DNA from: Pyxicephalus adspersus
Taxonomy: Eukaryota; Chordata; Amphibia; Anura; Pyxicephalidae
Direction: 5' to 3'
Length of the DNA: 64,000 bases
Assembly (NCBI RefSeq): GCF_032062135.1
Contig: NC_092868.1
Coordinates: forward strand, 48,006,665 to 48,070,664
The notes beneath the pieces were generated by a model. It ran no database searches. It was given only the letters and a program-made list of their open reading frames with translations, and was not told where the DNA came from. The position numbers and the translations under genes were made by a program. This document shows positions 1 to 11,434 of the stretch, piece by piece (position 1 is the stretch's first letter; the number at the start of each line of letters is the position of its first letter).

Positions 1-1089
1 AACTGCAATACATTACATTTTGTTCTTTTGTTGGAAATATACACTTTAACCTTTTTTTCTCTAGGCTCCAAGACTCACGATCAAGTCCCTGTAGTTTAAT
101 TTTTGTAAACCTGAAAAGCTTGGAGATACAGAGAATGTATGCTGTACTCACGCCAGTCACAATTTGATTGTGAAAAGACTTTTCTCATTGTTAGATTTTA
201 GCAATTATCTTTTATTTGAGACCAAAGGGTCACAAATAAGAAAAAAACAAATTTGTTTATATTCCTAAAACGTCTTGACAGATGAGTTCATGCCACAAGG
301 CAAAACAAACGTTGTGCTGGGGTTTACAATGAAGGAAGACTTTTTGATTCCAGATTGCTTTAAAATTGAACTAAATGAATCAGGAAAATATTTTAACCCC
401 CGATCATTTAAAACATTTTGCTTCAGTAAAGGAATACCTGACCAAGCAGGTGGCAAACATTGAGAACACAACAAGCAGAGAAAAAATCATTCAACAGGCT
501 GAGGTCAGAGGAGATGGCATTCAAAGGCAAAGATGTGCAATGGGCAGAAATAAGGGCAGGTGGCAATCAAAGGCAATGATTTGCAATAGGCTGAGAAACC
601 AGAATATCAGACATATAGAACACTTAGCAGAATAGAAGGTGAACACGCTGAGGATCCTGCCAGGACTGAGGAGACTTAAATAAAGACTCAAAAATAGACG
701 TTTGGAATGTGTACACTTAACTGCGCATATTTGCCTATGCACATAGCTGTCCTGTGGGCACATGCACATTATACAAAGTATTTGCACAGATGTGTGTGTA
801 TTGTAGTGTACACAGTAGACAGCGGCTGCCCATTGTTTAAGTGCTGGAAAAATCAGAAATGAAGATACATGGTGCAAGGAATAGTGGGTGCTGTGTAGAG
901 TTAACTGCTTATTGTTTATGTCAAATAGGCATTTGGGATAAGCAACACATTTTCAAAAAGAAAGCAACCATAAAAACAGTGTTTGGTGATTTGGAGATGC
1001 TTTTTACCCATTCTGGACCCATTGGCATTATCAGGAAAAGGTTTACCAGGGTGTGGTGTGGACAAAGCTCAAGTAACTCATATTAATAT
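1..1089. other. Unassigned AT-rich stretch
   Basis: No gene, RNA or repeat family is recognised. The open frames here are under 120 codons, overlap on both strands and resemble no family I know. A short direct repetition of a GGCAATCAAAGGCAATGAT-like phrase near 520-590 is the only internal structure seen. Confidence 0.5.
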
Positions 1090-1893
1090 TAACTTGTATT
1101 TATATAATCATATCTATAGATTTATCACTAGCTGTCCCTCAAAGGGACCCAAAACCTAAATCAGAAGTAAACCCAAAACTAATCCAAAACAAAAAAAAAA
1201 TCACCTTTACCTTCAATCCCATTGAGCAGTCTATCGGGAGGTTTCGGGAGGGTCCCACATCATCCCGTTATCTGTCTTAGGCATCACCATCTTCTCCTCT
1301 GTTCTTTTGTGTTCTTCTCCCTACATCACCCGATCTCGCACTGCGCCGGCACGAGGTCGGGTGACGTAAACTGGGAAAAAACTTGCCGATCTCACTGCAC
1401 ACGGGGGGTGATTGGCAAGTTTTTTCTCTATTGATGAAAGGGCTCAGGCATGTGCAGAAGGAGCAGCCAAGAGCCTCCCAGGATGCGTGACGTAGGTATC
1501 CCGGGAGGCTTTGTGCTCCAATTTATTCTTGATCGCCTAGGCGATCAAGAATAAAGGGGGCAGTGCTGCACCCTTTTTATTAAAAAATAAAAAGGGTGTT
1601 GCACTTGAAAAAAACACTCACAAACAATAGTTTTACTTCAAATAAAAGGGTTGTCTAATCTTTTATGAAAAGTGAGAATTCTGAGTTTAGGTACGCTTTA
1701 ATATCCCTACCATAGTCATATGCCAGCACACTGAGAGATCAATTTTATGGCGGAAACCAATTAACCAGTTTGCATATTTTGACACATAAACACGGGCTGA
1801 CTGTACAAACTTTATGCAGTGTCCTGGCCGAGATTTGAATCTGGGACACTATTGCTGCAAAGGTAAGAGTGCTAGCCACTGAGCCACCATGCT
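1090..1893 (-). repeat. tRNA-derived SINE, copy 1, split by a MITE
   Basis: On the minus strand the right part (1693-1893) starts with a tRNA-like promoter. An A box (TGGCTCAGTGG, complement of 1876-1886) is followed by a B-box-like GATTCAAATC (complement of 1832-1841). The body common to the other copies follows, then the tail at 1090-1153. The two parts are separated by 539 bp of inserted MITE, and rejoining them matches the order of the intact copy at 38083-38372. Known of the family: such elements are transcribed by RNA polymerase III and copied by a partner LINE. The copy is mutated and not a tRNA gene. Confidence 0.85.
1154..1692. mobile_element. Non-autonomous DNA element (MITE) with five serial hairpins
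   Basis: The insert begins ACCTAAA and ends TTTAGGT, giving short imperfect terminal inverted repeats, and it interrupts a SINE. Inside are five successive inverted repeats: 1327-1364, 1375-1426, 1472-1510, a perfect 34-bp palindrome at 1522-1555 centred on CCTAGG, and 1562-1605. No transposase is encoded. Target duplication could not be resolved. Pieces of the same family lie at 10410-10545 and 39835-39900, so it is dispersed. The superfamily is not assigned. Confidence 0.75.
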
Positions 1894-2439
1894 GCCTATA
1901 TATTGTATTTATTTTGACATTGTTGTCATCATGTAGACACAATAAATGCAGAAAAGCCCGCCTGCTCCCCGGTACTTTGCATTGAAGGGTTCTCCACAGA
2001 CGTCCAACATACCCTGTGCAGATCTATATTTCTAGCCCTGCCATCATCACGCTTATTGGAAAGCTCTAGCTGGGGACATCAAACCTCTTCAGAGAACTCT
2101 TTGCTTTTATACAGAGAGCAAGAGTTCTGGTTTTCTATTCAGGCTTTTTGGCTTTTAAGTTTATTTTGGCTTCATTGCCTACAAAGGCACAAACCCAGGA
2201 TGAGCATACCAAACATAGGGAAGCCAGGAATCCTGATCAGTATATTTATTTGTAAATCAATGAATAAAAAAAGATTCTAAGCCAGATCATTGACAACACA
2301 GCCAAGGAACTAGCTTTTTTTACAAGGATCTGCAAAGGCAGCCCTCGTATTTCAATCATTCTTTATGCAATTTATGCTGAATTACCATTTTGACTCTCAC
2401 GAGCCTAAATTAAGACAAACAATAAAAGGATTTAGGAAC
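1894..2439. other. Unassigned stretch
   Basis: No gene or known repeat is seen. The sequence is ordinary AT-rich DNA between the split SINE and the conserved-looking block that follows. Confidence 0.5.
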
Positions 2440-3080
2440 ATGCTCATTTTGCATTATTATGTCATCTTGGAGGAGTATTGCGACTCATTTTAACATCCTC
2501 ATTAATTTTATCTGTAACAAGCATTTCATAATTAAGCATTCTACCCATTGTTAGCTGTAATAATTTAAAGGAGCTGTAATTAATTCCTAAATGTTTAATA
2601 TGTCTACAGCATACATTTAGCCACCCCGTGCTGAGATTATTAAGAATTATCTTTTAGAAAAATTGATACAACAGAGTCTGAAGAATATGGATAATAAACG
2701 AATTGCCTGCTCCAGGAACATTGATATCAGCCATCTTTTGGGATTTAGAGTTAAAATAATTGATTTACAATGGAATTAGCTGTTTTTAACATGTTTATTG
2801 CCAGATCTTCAGGAGTAGGCATTCTTCAAATCTGGTTCCGCTTAGACGGAAGGATAAATCTAGCAATTCATGGCTTCATTATGCTAGGTGGAGAAATTTA
2901 TACAATACTATTGTCTATAAATGCTTTTTAAGTTAATATTAGAAATAATTCAGGTTGTGCCAAAACGGATTAATTCACCAGAAAAGGTACCCTGCACAAT
3001 ACTTTTCTGAAATTAATTTGATCAGCATTTCATTTTGCATCTATAAGACTTAAATTGGCATATCAGTCACTGTAATTATT
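2440..3080. other. Candidate conserved noncoding element
   Basis: This block is unique within the window and has no open frame of note. It is dense in homeodomain-type cores: GTAATTAATT at 2577-2586, ATTAATTTTATCTG near 2501, and several TAAT/ATTA cores. It lacks terminal repeats, tails or tandem structure. Its texture is like that of vertebrate developmental enhancers, but that is a subjective resemblance and no conservation was measured. Confidence 0.25.
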
Positions 3081-3656
3081 CAATCCTGTATTAGTGTTTG
3101 TCAATTATACCTTTTTAAGAGGACATCATTTGGTCCTACAGTGTTGGTTCACTATAGTTACTGATATGCATGATAATATGGTCCATCGCATATGTCTCAA
3201 GTATCAAGTGTATGTAGGCATAAGAAGACTTCTAAACATTTTCTACCTGTCAGTACCTGACAATACCTTCATCTGCTTTTCTCTCCAATGGGACAGCACC
3301 ATCTGTGTCCGTGCATCATTCATAAAATTTAATACTAATACCCCAGTTGAGGCAGCGTTTTTAGATGAAGACAACAATGGATCAATCCTATGTAGTTTTA
3401 TGTGTTATTATACTGCTACTTGAAGTCCACATTCAAAGATTGTATGGTGACGTTACCAAGCAAGAAAACTCTGAATGCCTTTTGTAGATTAAAGGTATTT
3501 CTATGTTCTCTTCTACAGTATGATTACCACATACCTTTACTTAAGCTTTACGTCATTCATGTCAAGTCCTATTTTTCCCATATTCCCACTTTCTGCTTAT
3601 AGCCTTGATACCAACCCACAAAAGAGGGAATATATGATCAATAAACGTTAACTGGA
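3081..3656. other. Unassigned stretch
   Basis: No repeat family or gene is recognised. The 109-codon open frame that covers 3094-3423 has no recognisable motif and is likely chance. The last part (3490-3600) may be a diverged further unit of the tandem repeat that follows. Confidence 0.45.
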
Positions 3657-4040
3657 ACAAAGTAAAGGTATGTAGGTAATCATGCTTTAGAGATAAACAT
3701 ATATATTTATTTTCTTTGTCTTTGTGAAGCTTGGAGATATTCCTATTACCTGCGAGCAAACTGGTAACAAGCATGCATGTAAGAAGTGGAAAATCTCCAC
3801 AATGGGACAATATATAGACAAAGTAAAGGTATGTACCTAATCATGTTTCAGAGATGAACTTTACCTTTCACTTGTCTTTGTCAGGTATGAAGGTATTCCT
3901 GTTTCCTGCACCAACCATGCCCAAGTCTACAAGCAAGAGGTGGGAACAAAACTTCACATGGACAAAGAAAAAATATGTAGCTAACTATGCTTCAGAAGAC
4001 AACATAACAAACACTTTTAATTTGGAGTTCAGGTACACTT
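3657..4040. repeat. Imperfect tandem repeat, about 145-160 bp period
   Basis: Unit starts are recognised by ACAAAG followed by TAAAGGTATGTA and a CTAATCATG-like phrase at 3657, 3818 and 3962, giving periods of 161 and 144 bp. Each unit then has a TTTGTCTTTGT-type phrase and a TATTCCT-TT-CCTGC phrase. The third unit is partial. No protein is encoded across the units. Confidence 0.7.
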
Positions 4041-5129
4041 TACCCTTACGTCCTTGTCTCCCAAGTGAAATCTTGAGCAAAGTCATGCCGCCATTGTTGG
4101 AGAACATACTTTCCAACTTTCTATTTCTTCTTCTTCCACGAGAGTGGACAGGGCTATAGCATGGCCATAGCCTTCATTTTTTCAGTCTAGGTCCCAGGTC
4201 AGTCATTTGATAAATATATACAGTCTATAGAGACCAATTAGCACCAATTTGCATCTTGTCGATAAACATTCAGAGATTTAGTGAGAAAGGTTGCGTGCAG
4301 GAGGTAAGTACATAAATGAACATTGGAGCCATTGTGGCCTTTTTTCACTGGTCAGTTCACATTTTTTTCTTTTATGACTACTGCATGTCGTAAATCAACC
4401 TTCATATTCTATAGATTATAAAATATAAAGAACTCCTGTATATCATGCAAGACGATAGCCGATCTCACGGTCCATACTCCCAACTAAATCATTCTATTGC
4501 ACTTGACACATGTCAACCTTTCTACAACGTCTTATTACATTTAATATCGCTCATCAATCACTATAAATCCTCAGGGAATGAAACATTAACACTGACACCC
4601 TTTTTGCATTTTGGACTTTAAATTTATGTGTTATTCCCAAGTCTTCCAGCAGCAATATATCTTAACAATTTTAGTGTCAAATGTGCAAGTTAATAGTATC
4701 TTCTGGCAATGGTGCCACGTGCAGACATTTGTTGGGTGAGGTGGGCTTTTTCTTGCCTGCATATAAATGATAAAGAGCTTTAGAGGTAATTTGAGAAGAT
4801 CACTTATCTTTCACTCTGTCATTTACAGATGACATTATTTTGCAGCGATGAGCTGGAGGTATACAGTTATGACCTAATTAGAAGCATGGTGTAAAATTGT
4901 TTTATTTGGGGATTTGCTTGCCAAGTGATGCACTTCGTTAACTTTTATTGCTTTTTTTATCCATCTCATGGGAGGAAACCTTCTCCAAATTATTTATAGA
5001 TTGGCCTATGTTGCATATAGTTTTCGAAATACATATATTTTTAAGGCTGAAGTAGGTATATAGATATATTTAAAAGTGGAATGCTGGAAAAATTATTAGG
5101 TTAACAAATGAAATACATAAAAATGCTAG
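4041..5129. other. Unassigned stretch
   Basis: I see no gene, RNA or recognisable repeat. The sequence is AT-rich with only short stop-limited frames. Confidence 0.5.
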
Positions 5130-5269
5130 ATTTGTCTGATCTCAAACAAATACCTTAACACTGCCAACATCCCTAAAAGTCAGATACATGAAAAAGCGAT
5201 TTGTGTTCATGGGACTTTAGAGGCACTTCAATATATGTCATAAGGTAACTCAAACATACAAAGTAATGA

Positions 5270-5470
5270 TAATAATAAAAGACATCTTTTATTAAATACA
5301 ATAAGATAAACACAACGGAAGGAGTGGGAATTTCAGTAAAATGCCCAGTGCACATTACCAGACTGATATCTTTATCATTGATGTGTTATGGTGAGTTCTG
5401 ATAATCCAATGCGTTTCGCAGAATTAATCCTCTTCATCAGGGATTATACATATACAGAACCTCAAATGAA
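5270..5470 (-). repeat. Dispersed repeat module with GCGAAACGC-type core, copy 1
   Basis: Read on the minus strand, a TCCCTGATGAAGAGGATTAA-like phrase leads into GCGAAACGCATTGG (core at about 5410-5422). The same order (CCTGATGAA or CTGAGGAAGC, short spacer, GCGAAACGCGT) occurs at 14082, 16450, 34882 and 59548. I associate the module with the 3' region of frog retroelements, but which family is uncertain. Confidence 0.5.
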
Positions 5471-6287
5471 TCAACCACACTATAATATAAAACAAGAAAA
5501 TAATTAATTCCTTTGTATCACCATTTTCACATTATATAAATAGTATAATTTGTATACTTTTCAAGAACCAAAGAAAGAAACCAAAAAGGTACATTCCAAA
5601 ATGAACTATCAGGTGTAACTGAGCCTGGCAAGGGATGCAAACATGGGGAACGGGAGGAGCTCCTCCAACAGCATAGGAGAAAGGCACTCAAATCAGGACC
5701 AAAGTATTTCCAATAGCTTTTTTCTCTTCTCTGTCAAGTAAGAACTGGGAATTGGTCAGCAACTGTAAACATTTAGATAGTGATGCCATCAGTACCAATA
5801 TCAATATATGTAAATGTATAAATAAGGATCCCCCAGGAATATAATATGATTATAGGATGGGCAATAAAGTAAAGATTACTTACATTTCATCAACTAAAAT
5901 TGAGGTCCAAGAATGAGGGTCCCTTGTTCAGCTGTAGCTGAGAAAATATCCCATAGGGAGACAGGGGACTGCCATCCCCCTTAATTAGAACCCTAATATC
6001 ATTGGACCCACTAATCGGCATCCCACGTGTGAAGGGCGCTGTGTGCGATATATATATATATATAAATAAGGGGTAAACAACCCCACACATTGCAATGGGG
6101 TTTTTCAGCACTTTGTAATCCAAGGATGTTAGATTCTTGTTGTATCATGTGGCTGCCTAAATAATATTGGGATTTGGGCAATATACCGATTGGTTAAGGA
6201 AATATTATCCTTTGTGATATAATCCCAGTCTTTTGTGCTAAAAAGTACATTCTTTTCTCTAGGAAATCCATTGTATTGTGTATTGAT
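5471..6287. other. Unassigned stretch with small hairpin
   Basis: No gene seen. A (TA)n run lies at about 6050-6063, followed by a hairpin at about 6070-6101 (GGGGT...ACCCC type arms with a CCCCACACATTGCAATGGGG core). The stretch probably contains decayed repeat sequence that I cannot name. Confidence 0.4.
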
Positions 6288-6580
6288 TATTATTATCTAG
6301 TATTTATAAACTGCCAACATTTTACAGCACTTACAAAGTCCATACTCATATCACTAGCAGTCCCTAAAAGGGTCTTGCAATCTACTATGCCTACCATAGG
6401 CATGTCATTACCACAGTCTAAGGTCTATTTGGGGGGAAACCAAATAACCTAACTGCATGTTTTTTGGAATGTGGGAGGAAACCCGTGCAAACACAGAAGA
6501 ATCTGTAAACTGCATGCAGATAGTGTCCTGCATGTGCTGCAAAGGCTAAAATACTAACCACAGAGAAACCGTGCTGCCCA
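6288..6580 (-). repeat. tRNA-derived SINE, copy 2, B box lost
   Basis: The body and 3' tail match the copies at 1090-1893 and 38083-38372, with the tail (TATTTATAAACTGCCAACAT) at the left and the tRNA-like head at the right. The A-box region (complement of about 6555-6580) is degraded. The segment that should hold the B box is deleted: the phrase around 6528-6545 jumps from the GTCCTG end directly to the TGCTGCAAAGGC part. This copy should be unable to recruit TFIIIC. Confidence 0.8.
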
Positions 6581-7859
6581 ATACTGATGTTCTTTTTAAG
6601 CAAAATATAAATAATAATATAACAACCTATAATAATAACAATTGAATATAATACAATACAATTTAATATAATAGTTGGAAAAAGATATTTATCTATGGTG
6701 TGCTTACTCAACGTTTCCCCAATGACCAATAAGCATGCCCACTTTGTATTCATTGCCTTGCTGTCCCATTGAACTACTGGAGAAAAATAAAAAAGCCCAG
6801 TATTACCTTCAAGTCAATCTGGTAGAAGTTAAAAAAATATTACAGGATATCTTAAAACAAAAATACAAAAATGCAAAATACTGCAAAAAATGTTTAGGAA
6901 GTTATCTACATGCCATATCAGGCATCCAATGCTGCATCATGGGGTTATAGGGAAATGAGTTGCATGCTGCTCATAAAGTACATTGTATTTATTTGGTACG
7001 TTAAGAGTAACGATGGCAGCAGAGCAAGGATGGAGAGTTTAGGTGGGGGCAAAAGCGGTCAGTAAGTAGTCCTAATGTATTTCCTTATGAACAAAACACA
7101 AGTTTGCTTTTTATTAGGAATGTAGGATAATTGGCACCCTATAATAAGGTGTATGGAACACGGCACCGTTAGAATAATTTTTACCGCATCTTAAAAAAAA
7201 GTATAAAACCTTCTGGCAAGCTGAGAAAAAACAATAAAATAATATTTTTTAAATTGCTTTGTAAAAATAAAATGGGAATGAAAATTGTGTGACATTCATT
7301 GCCTGCTCTTTCCCGAAGCTCTCAAATAACAATCAAAAAGATATCAAAGCCATATCATTCCAACTATAGCATATTAATTAAATGTCAGTGGACTGAAGCT
7401 AAATTAGATATCAACTCCATATTCTTGTATCACATTATTAAAGTCATAGCCAACAACTAAATGTGATTTTAAGATGCATATAGCAATATGTAATTGAACT
7501 TTACAATTTATTTCTGATACATATATTTTCTCACTTAATAAGACTAGTAATGGAGTGCAGCGGAGTCTAAAATTCGATGTAGGTGTTGGCATTGTAGTGG
7601 CTGGTCGATAACTGGTGTGATTCAGTATTTAGGCAGATCAAGCAGGAAAATATATAAAAACACTGAGTAAATTATAAGAGCATTAAGACCATTGATGTAT
7701 ATAGTAGTTGGAAGCCCATTTTCCCATTGTGCACACTTGTGCTCTTCACTGATCTAGCCATGAATAAATGACTAGAAGACAAAGTTTTGCAACTCCCCCC
7801 CACCAATCAATCTCACGCTACAAAGAAGTTACACATGTAGTACTTGGTGCTTGGATTTG
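6581..7859. other. Unassigned AT-rich stretch
   Basis: No gene, RNA or named repeat is seen. Homopolymeric A tracts occur at about 7190-7260. The open frames at 6735-6950 and 7404-7592 have no recognisable features. Confidence 0.5.
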
Positions 7860-8530
7860 ATGCTCATGAGTAACCAGATAAGAAGCCATTTTTACATCCT
7901 GTCACACACAGAGAGACTAGGGGGCACTATAGCTTGCACAGAGGTGATGTGAGCCCTGAGAAGGGCCAAGGTGCAGAGTCTAAGCAGTAACCAGGTCTTC
8001 TCCAGAGCCTCTGATGGTCAGGATGTTGCGCCGCTTGTTACTGCCAGGTTGCAGTCCTTGACTGCGGTCCTTGGGCACACCAAGGTGGGCAAAACACGGT
8101 ACCAAATTAAGAAGAAGAAAGATTGTCAAGTAAAGCCGGGGTCAAGGGAGGCTGCAAGCAAGAGAAGTTAGGTCACACGCCAGGGGTCAATAGTCAGGGA
8201 TCCGGGAGACAGACACTAGTGACACAGGGGCCACTGTGGGCACAGGGAACACAGGAGACACTGGAAGCAACAGGAGGCACAGGTTACTCAAGGATATCCA
8301 CAGACAGACAGGAACACAGGAACAGCACAGGGATGTTGGCTGGGACCAAACAGACTGGACAACGAGGGGTTAACGCAGGAGCTGGACAGAGGAAACACTG
8401 AATTAAGCACCAGGTAAACAGTAACTAGCTCACAGGGCTAGGGGCTCGGCACAATGAAGACACGTTGCACGAACACCGAGTGCAGTGTGTGAGCTAGCTC
8501 AATAGCCAGGGCTGGTCAAGAGGCTATTTT
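7860..8530. repeat. GC-richer interspersed repeat with ACAGG-rich core
   Basis: This block is clearly richer in G+C than its surroundings and contains many ACAGG/CACAGG phrases between 8215 and 8400. It opens with TGTCACACACAGAGAGACTA near 7898 and carries short open frames that look like chance products of the purine-rich repetition. It may be part of an LTR or leader of a retroelement, but no paired LTR or coding region was found. Confidence 0.45.
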
Positions 8531-9699
8531 GTGATTGGCCGGCTTTACTCCAAAGAGATTGCAAAAACATACCAATTGTATTATCAGTAGGTAGTTTTTA
8601 ATGCAAATGTAGGAAATCCAACTAATTTTGGAAAAATGCGTCCCTTATCGCAGGGTTCAAAATGGAAATACAAAAAATAGAAATTGTTGCAGAGATGACA
8701 CAATCAAAGCACAAAAAGGCCAATAAAGGGTCAAATATAAATCTTATATAAGTTTTAAATATACAAAAAACAAATAGTCTGAATATTCATATTCAAGGTT
8801 AGTTGTGACTGGTTCCATTTAAAGTTTACCAACATTACTTACCATTATGCACTGCGTTAAATTGAATTACCATGCACCTGGATAGTAGTAGTATCAAGTG
8901 AACAAAAAGTAGTGCAAAGTAATAGGTTAACTTTAAGTCATAGCACTTAATAGCACATACTCAGCTTCCCAATATTATTCTATTTAGCCACTAAGACCCC
9001 TTGCTGGGGATATCCGCATGATTAGCCGCTCCCGGGTGCATAGCAAACTGCTGCTATGAACCCTAGAATGGTAAACCGCACCACAAGTTAACGCATTTCA
9101 TGAATTCCCCTTGTGGTTATGGTTGCAGTGCAAATCTCCCTCCAATGAAGGATAAGCAACCACACAGCCAGAAATGTGTTGCGATACATCACAATTAAAG
9201 ATGCATTTGCAAAGAATGGTTCCACCCTCAGTAAGCTAAACAGAAGTGGTTGGGAGTGTGGTTAGGTTTGTTGTAGAATGCTGCAGTCAACCACAAGTCT
9301 AAAATGATTCTCAAAATAAGAAAAACATGGGCAAGTTCTAGATGGAGCTCTTGTTAAACTTTTGAAAGGGGTCTATCCATCAGGGGCTATCTTCTTCAAG
9401 GATGAGGAGTGGGTTACAAGCTTCTACATATCTTAAAAAATCTTGGATTGCCATGCATGGGCAAAACACAGACTCCCTTTTTCCCAGGAGTTATCCTTTA
9501 AATACAGGCTTAGTTTAACTTTACCTTCTAACTTTTATTTCTGGAGAAAATAGCCTTTTTCTGTCCTTGACATTAATGATCAGAGGGAAAATTTTCTTTT
9601 CCTACAGTTTCATCATATTAAAAAAAAATGGATTTTAATTTTTCGGAGATACATTTTCTGGGGCATTTGTATGTTGAGCACAAGCTGTGTTTACACATT
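8531..9699. other. Unassigned stretch
   Basis: No gene or clear repeat is recognised. The segment around 8990-9230 has a somewhat higher G+C content and may be decayed repeat. Confidence 0.45.
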
Positions 9700-9960
9700 T
9701 TTAAGCTGCATTTGTGGTTTCTGTTTAATAGGTTTTCAGCCCGTCAATTACTCGGCCTCTTTGAGCTGCAGCAGGCCGCTAAGTTGGTTTCCATTCCACG
9801 GTGACCCCAATTAAAACCTTTACTTTGGCAGCCCGAAATTACTTTCAACTGAATGATGGTTATCTGTCTACAGGACAGGAGCCAAGACTGGATATTTGGC
9901 AATTTCATTTATTTCTACTTTCATCAAATAAAGCTGTGGCGCTGGTAAGTAAATCTGTGA
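9700..9960. other. Candidate conserved noncoding element
   Basis: A compact block, unique in the window, with a less repetitive texture (CCGTCAATTACTCGGCCTCT and CCCAATTAAAACCTTTACTT phrases). A CAG at 9871-9873 and a GTAAGT at 9944-9949 could bound a 70-base exon, but the implied peptide is not recognised and larger frames across the block are stopped. I favour a noncoding element. Confidence 0.25.
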
Positions 9961-10106
9961 AAATAAGTATAAAAATCAGCAAATAAAACGATATTTAAAA
10001 AGAATCAGTTTTTACATTGTGTTTATTTGCTGCAAATTTAAAAGTTGGTATTTATCATTTTTGATGTTGTTTGTTATTACTTGGATGAATTCATTTTGTA
10101 TAAAAT

Positions 10107-10196
10107 AAACCTGATTTGTTAATGTTCTCCAAGGCTAGAGAACATAGACTATCATGGGAGAACCTGGTTGATCAGGCCCAATAATAAATCAGGCCC
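10107..10196. mobile_element. Short copy of 3-bp-TSD palindromic MITE
   Basis: The ends CCTGATTTGTTAATG...AATAAATCAGGCCC and the internal CTCCAAGGCTAGAG and GACTATCATGGGAGAACCTGG phrases match the family at 15606, 27779, 46484 and 48785. This copy is only about 90 bp, with most of the middle missing and an extra GATCAGGCCCAATAA step near the right end. Confidence 0.75.
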
Positions 10197-10409
10197 AATG
10201 TATCAATAACACTGTATTACCAAAGCATGCTGGACTTTCAACTGCAGCTAACTATATACAAAAGTGACTGGGACTTTAATGGTACTTAAATGAAATTGTC
10301 AAATTCATGTACAAAAAGTTATATGAATACATTCCTTTATTTTAACCTGATACAATCAAATCTGTAAGAACAAAAGCTTAAAGCTGAACTTTCTTTAAAA
10401 GGAAAAAAA

Positions 10410-10545
10410 TCGGGCAAGGGCACAAGGAGCAGCCCGAAGCTTCTTGGGATACGTGACGTATATATACCAAGAGGCTCTGGGTTTCCAATACAGTCATTCA
10501 AAATCAATTTTTTTATTATATAAAAGGGTTCACTGCACTTGGAGA
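10410..10545. mobile_element. Fragment of the serial-hairpin MITE
   Basis: A GGAGCAGCC phrase, a TACGTGACGTA centre flanked by CTTCTTGG/CCAAGAGG arms, and a TTTTTATT/AAAAGGGT...GCACTT end align in order with 1455-1606. The CCTAGG-centred palindrome of the fuller copy is absent. Confidence 0.65.
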
Positions 10546-11434
10546 TATTGTTTAAAATGTCATGATAGGTCAGCTTTATTTTGCCAGCTTTTAATTACAG
10601 TCAGCATATAGTTACAGTCCACCATATGCTCTTAAGAATTGAACTGGCGGTTCTTATGCACACCAATAAACAATTCAACCAAAAATAGTTTAATGGTAAT
10701 ATAAATGATCCTCTACCCATTTTGCTATACGTAGTTTCTTCAGGAAAAGTATAATAATTATTAATAGCATAATAAATAACACATCACCAGCATGTAACAT
10801 AGGAAAAACATGTATAATAAATTGCTATACATAAACAAATTGGGCATAAGGAATATTAGAAAAATGTTAAGCAGCATGCAATTATTTATAGAGATATGTG
10901 CAGGGTACTTACAATATAGTGTGGTAATGAAGCAGACCAGTTTAATATCTGACCAAGTATAAATGTGATGGTGAGAGCCAGGTGGAATAAAATGGGCATC
11001 CTATGCCCCTAAACAGGAAAATAATGGAGGCTGTGCACAAAATAAAGACATATAAAGCTCCAAAAGGTAGTTACTAGTCAACAGACTGTTAGGGTAACAA
11101 GCTCCCAAGATATATAGAGGATATAGGGGGCAAAACAATAAATGCCAATATAGGACATTACAATTTTTGCTAGGGAAGAGGGGATTTGTCTCTTCTCTGA
11201 CCCATTCCAGTCTATATTTACTGTTTGTAAGAGGGTAGACCTTATAAAGTCTGTCTGCTGATTGCAAATCGTCATATGCAATATTTTATCTTTTACAATT
11301 TTTAAAAAATAAATATGAAATATGGTATATGTATATTTAATTTTTACAGTCCCAGTCATCAGCAGATAAAGCCATAAGTTACAAACATGCTAGGTTTCTG
11401 GAAATGATCTCTCATGATACCATTGACTGGTAAA
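10546..11434. other. Unassigned AT-rich stretch
   Basis: No gene is supported. Two overlapping minus-strand frames (11001-11359) have no recognised domain. No repeat relationship was found within the window. Confidence 0.5.

Noticed and set aside
8123..8401. 92-codon Gly/Thr/Gln-rich frame
   Set aside because: It reads through the ACAGG-type quasi-repeat; the composition explains the open frame.
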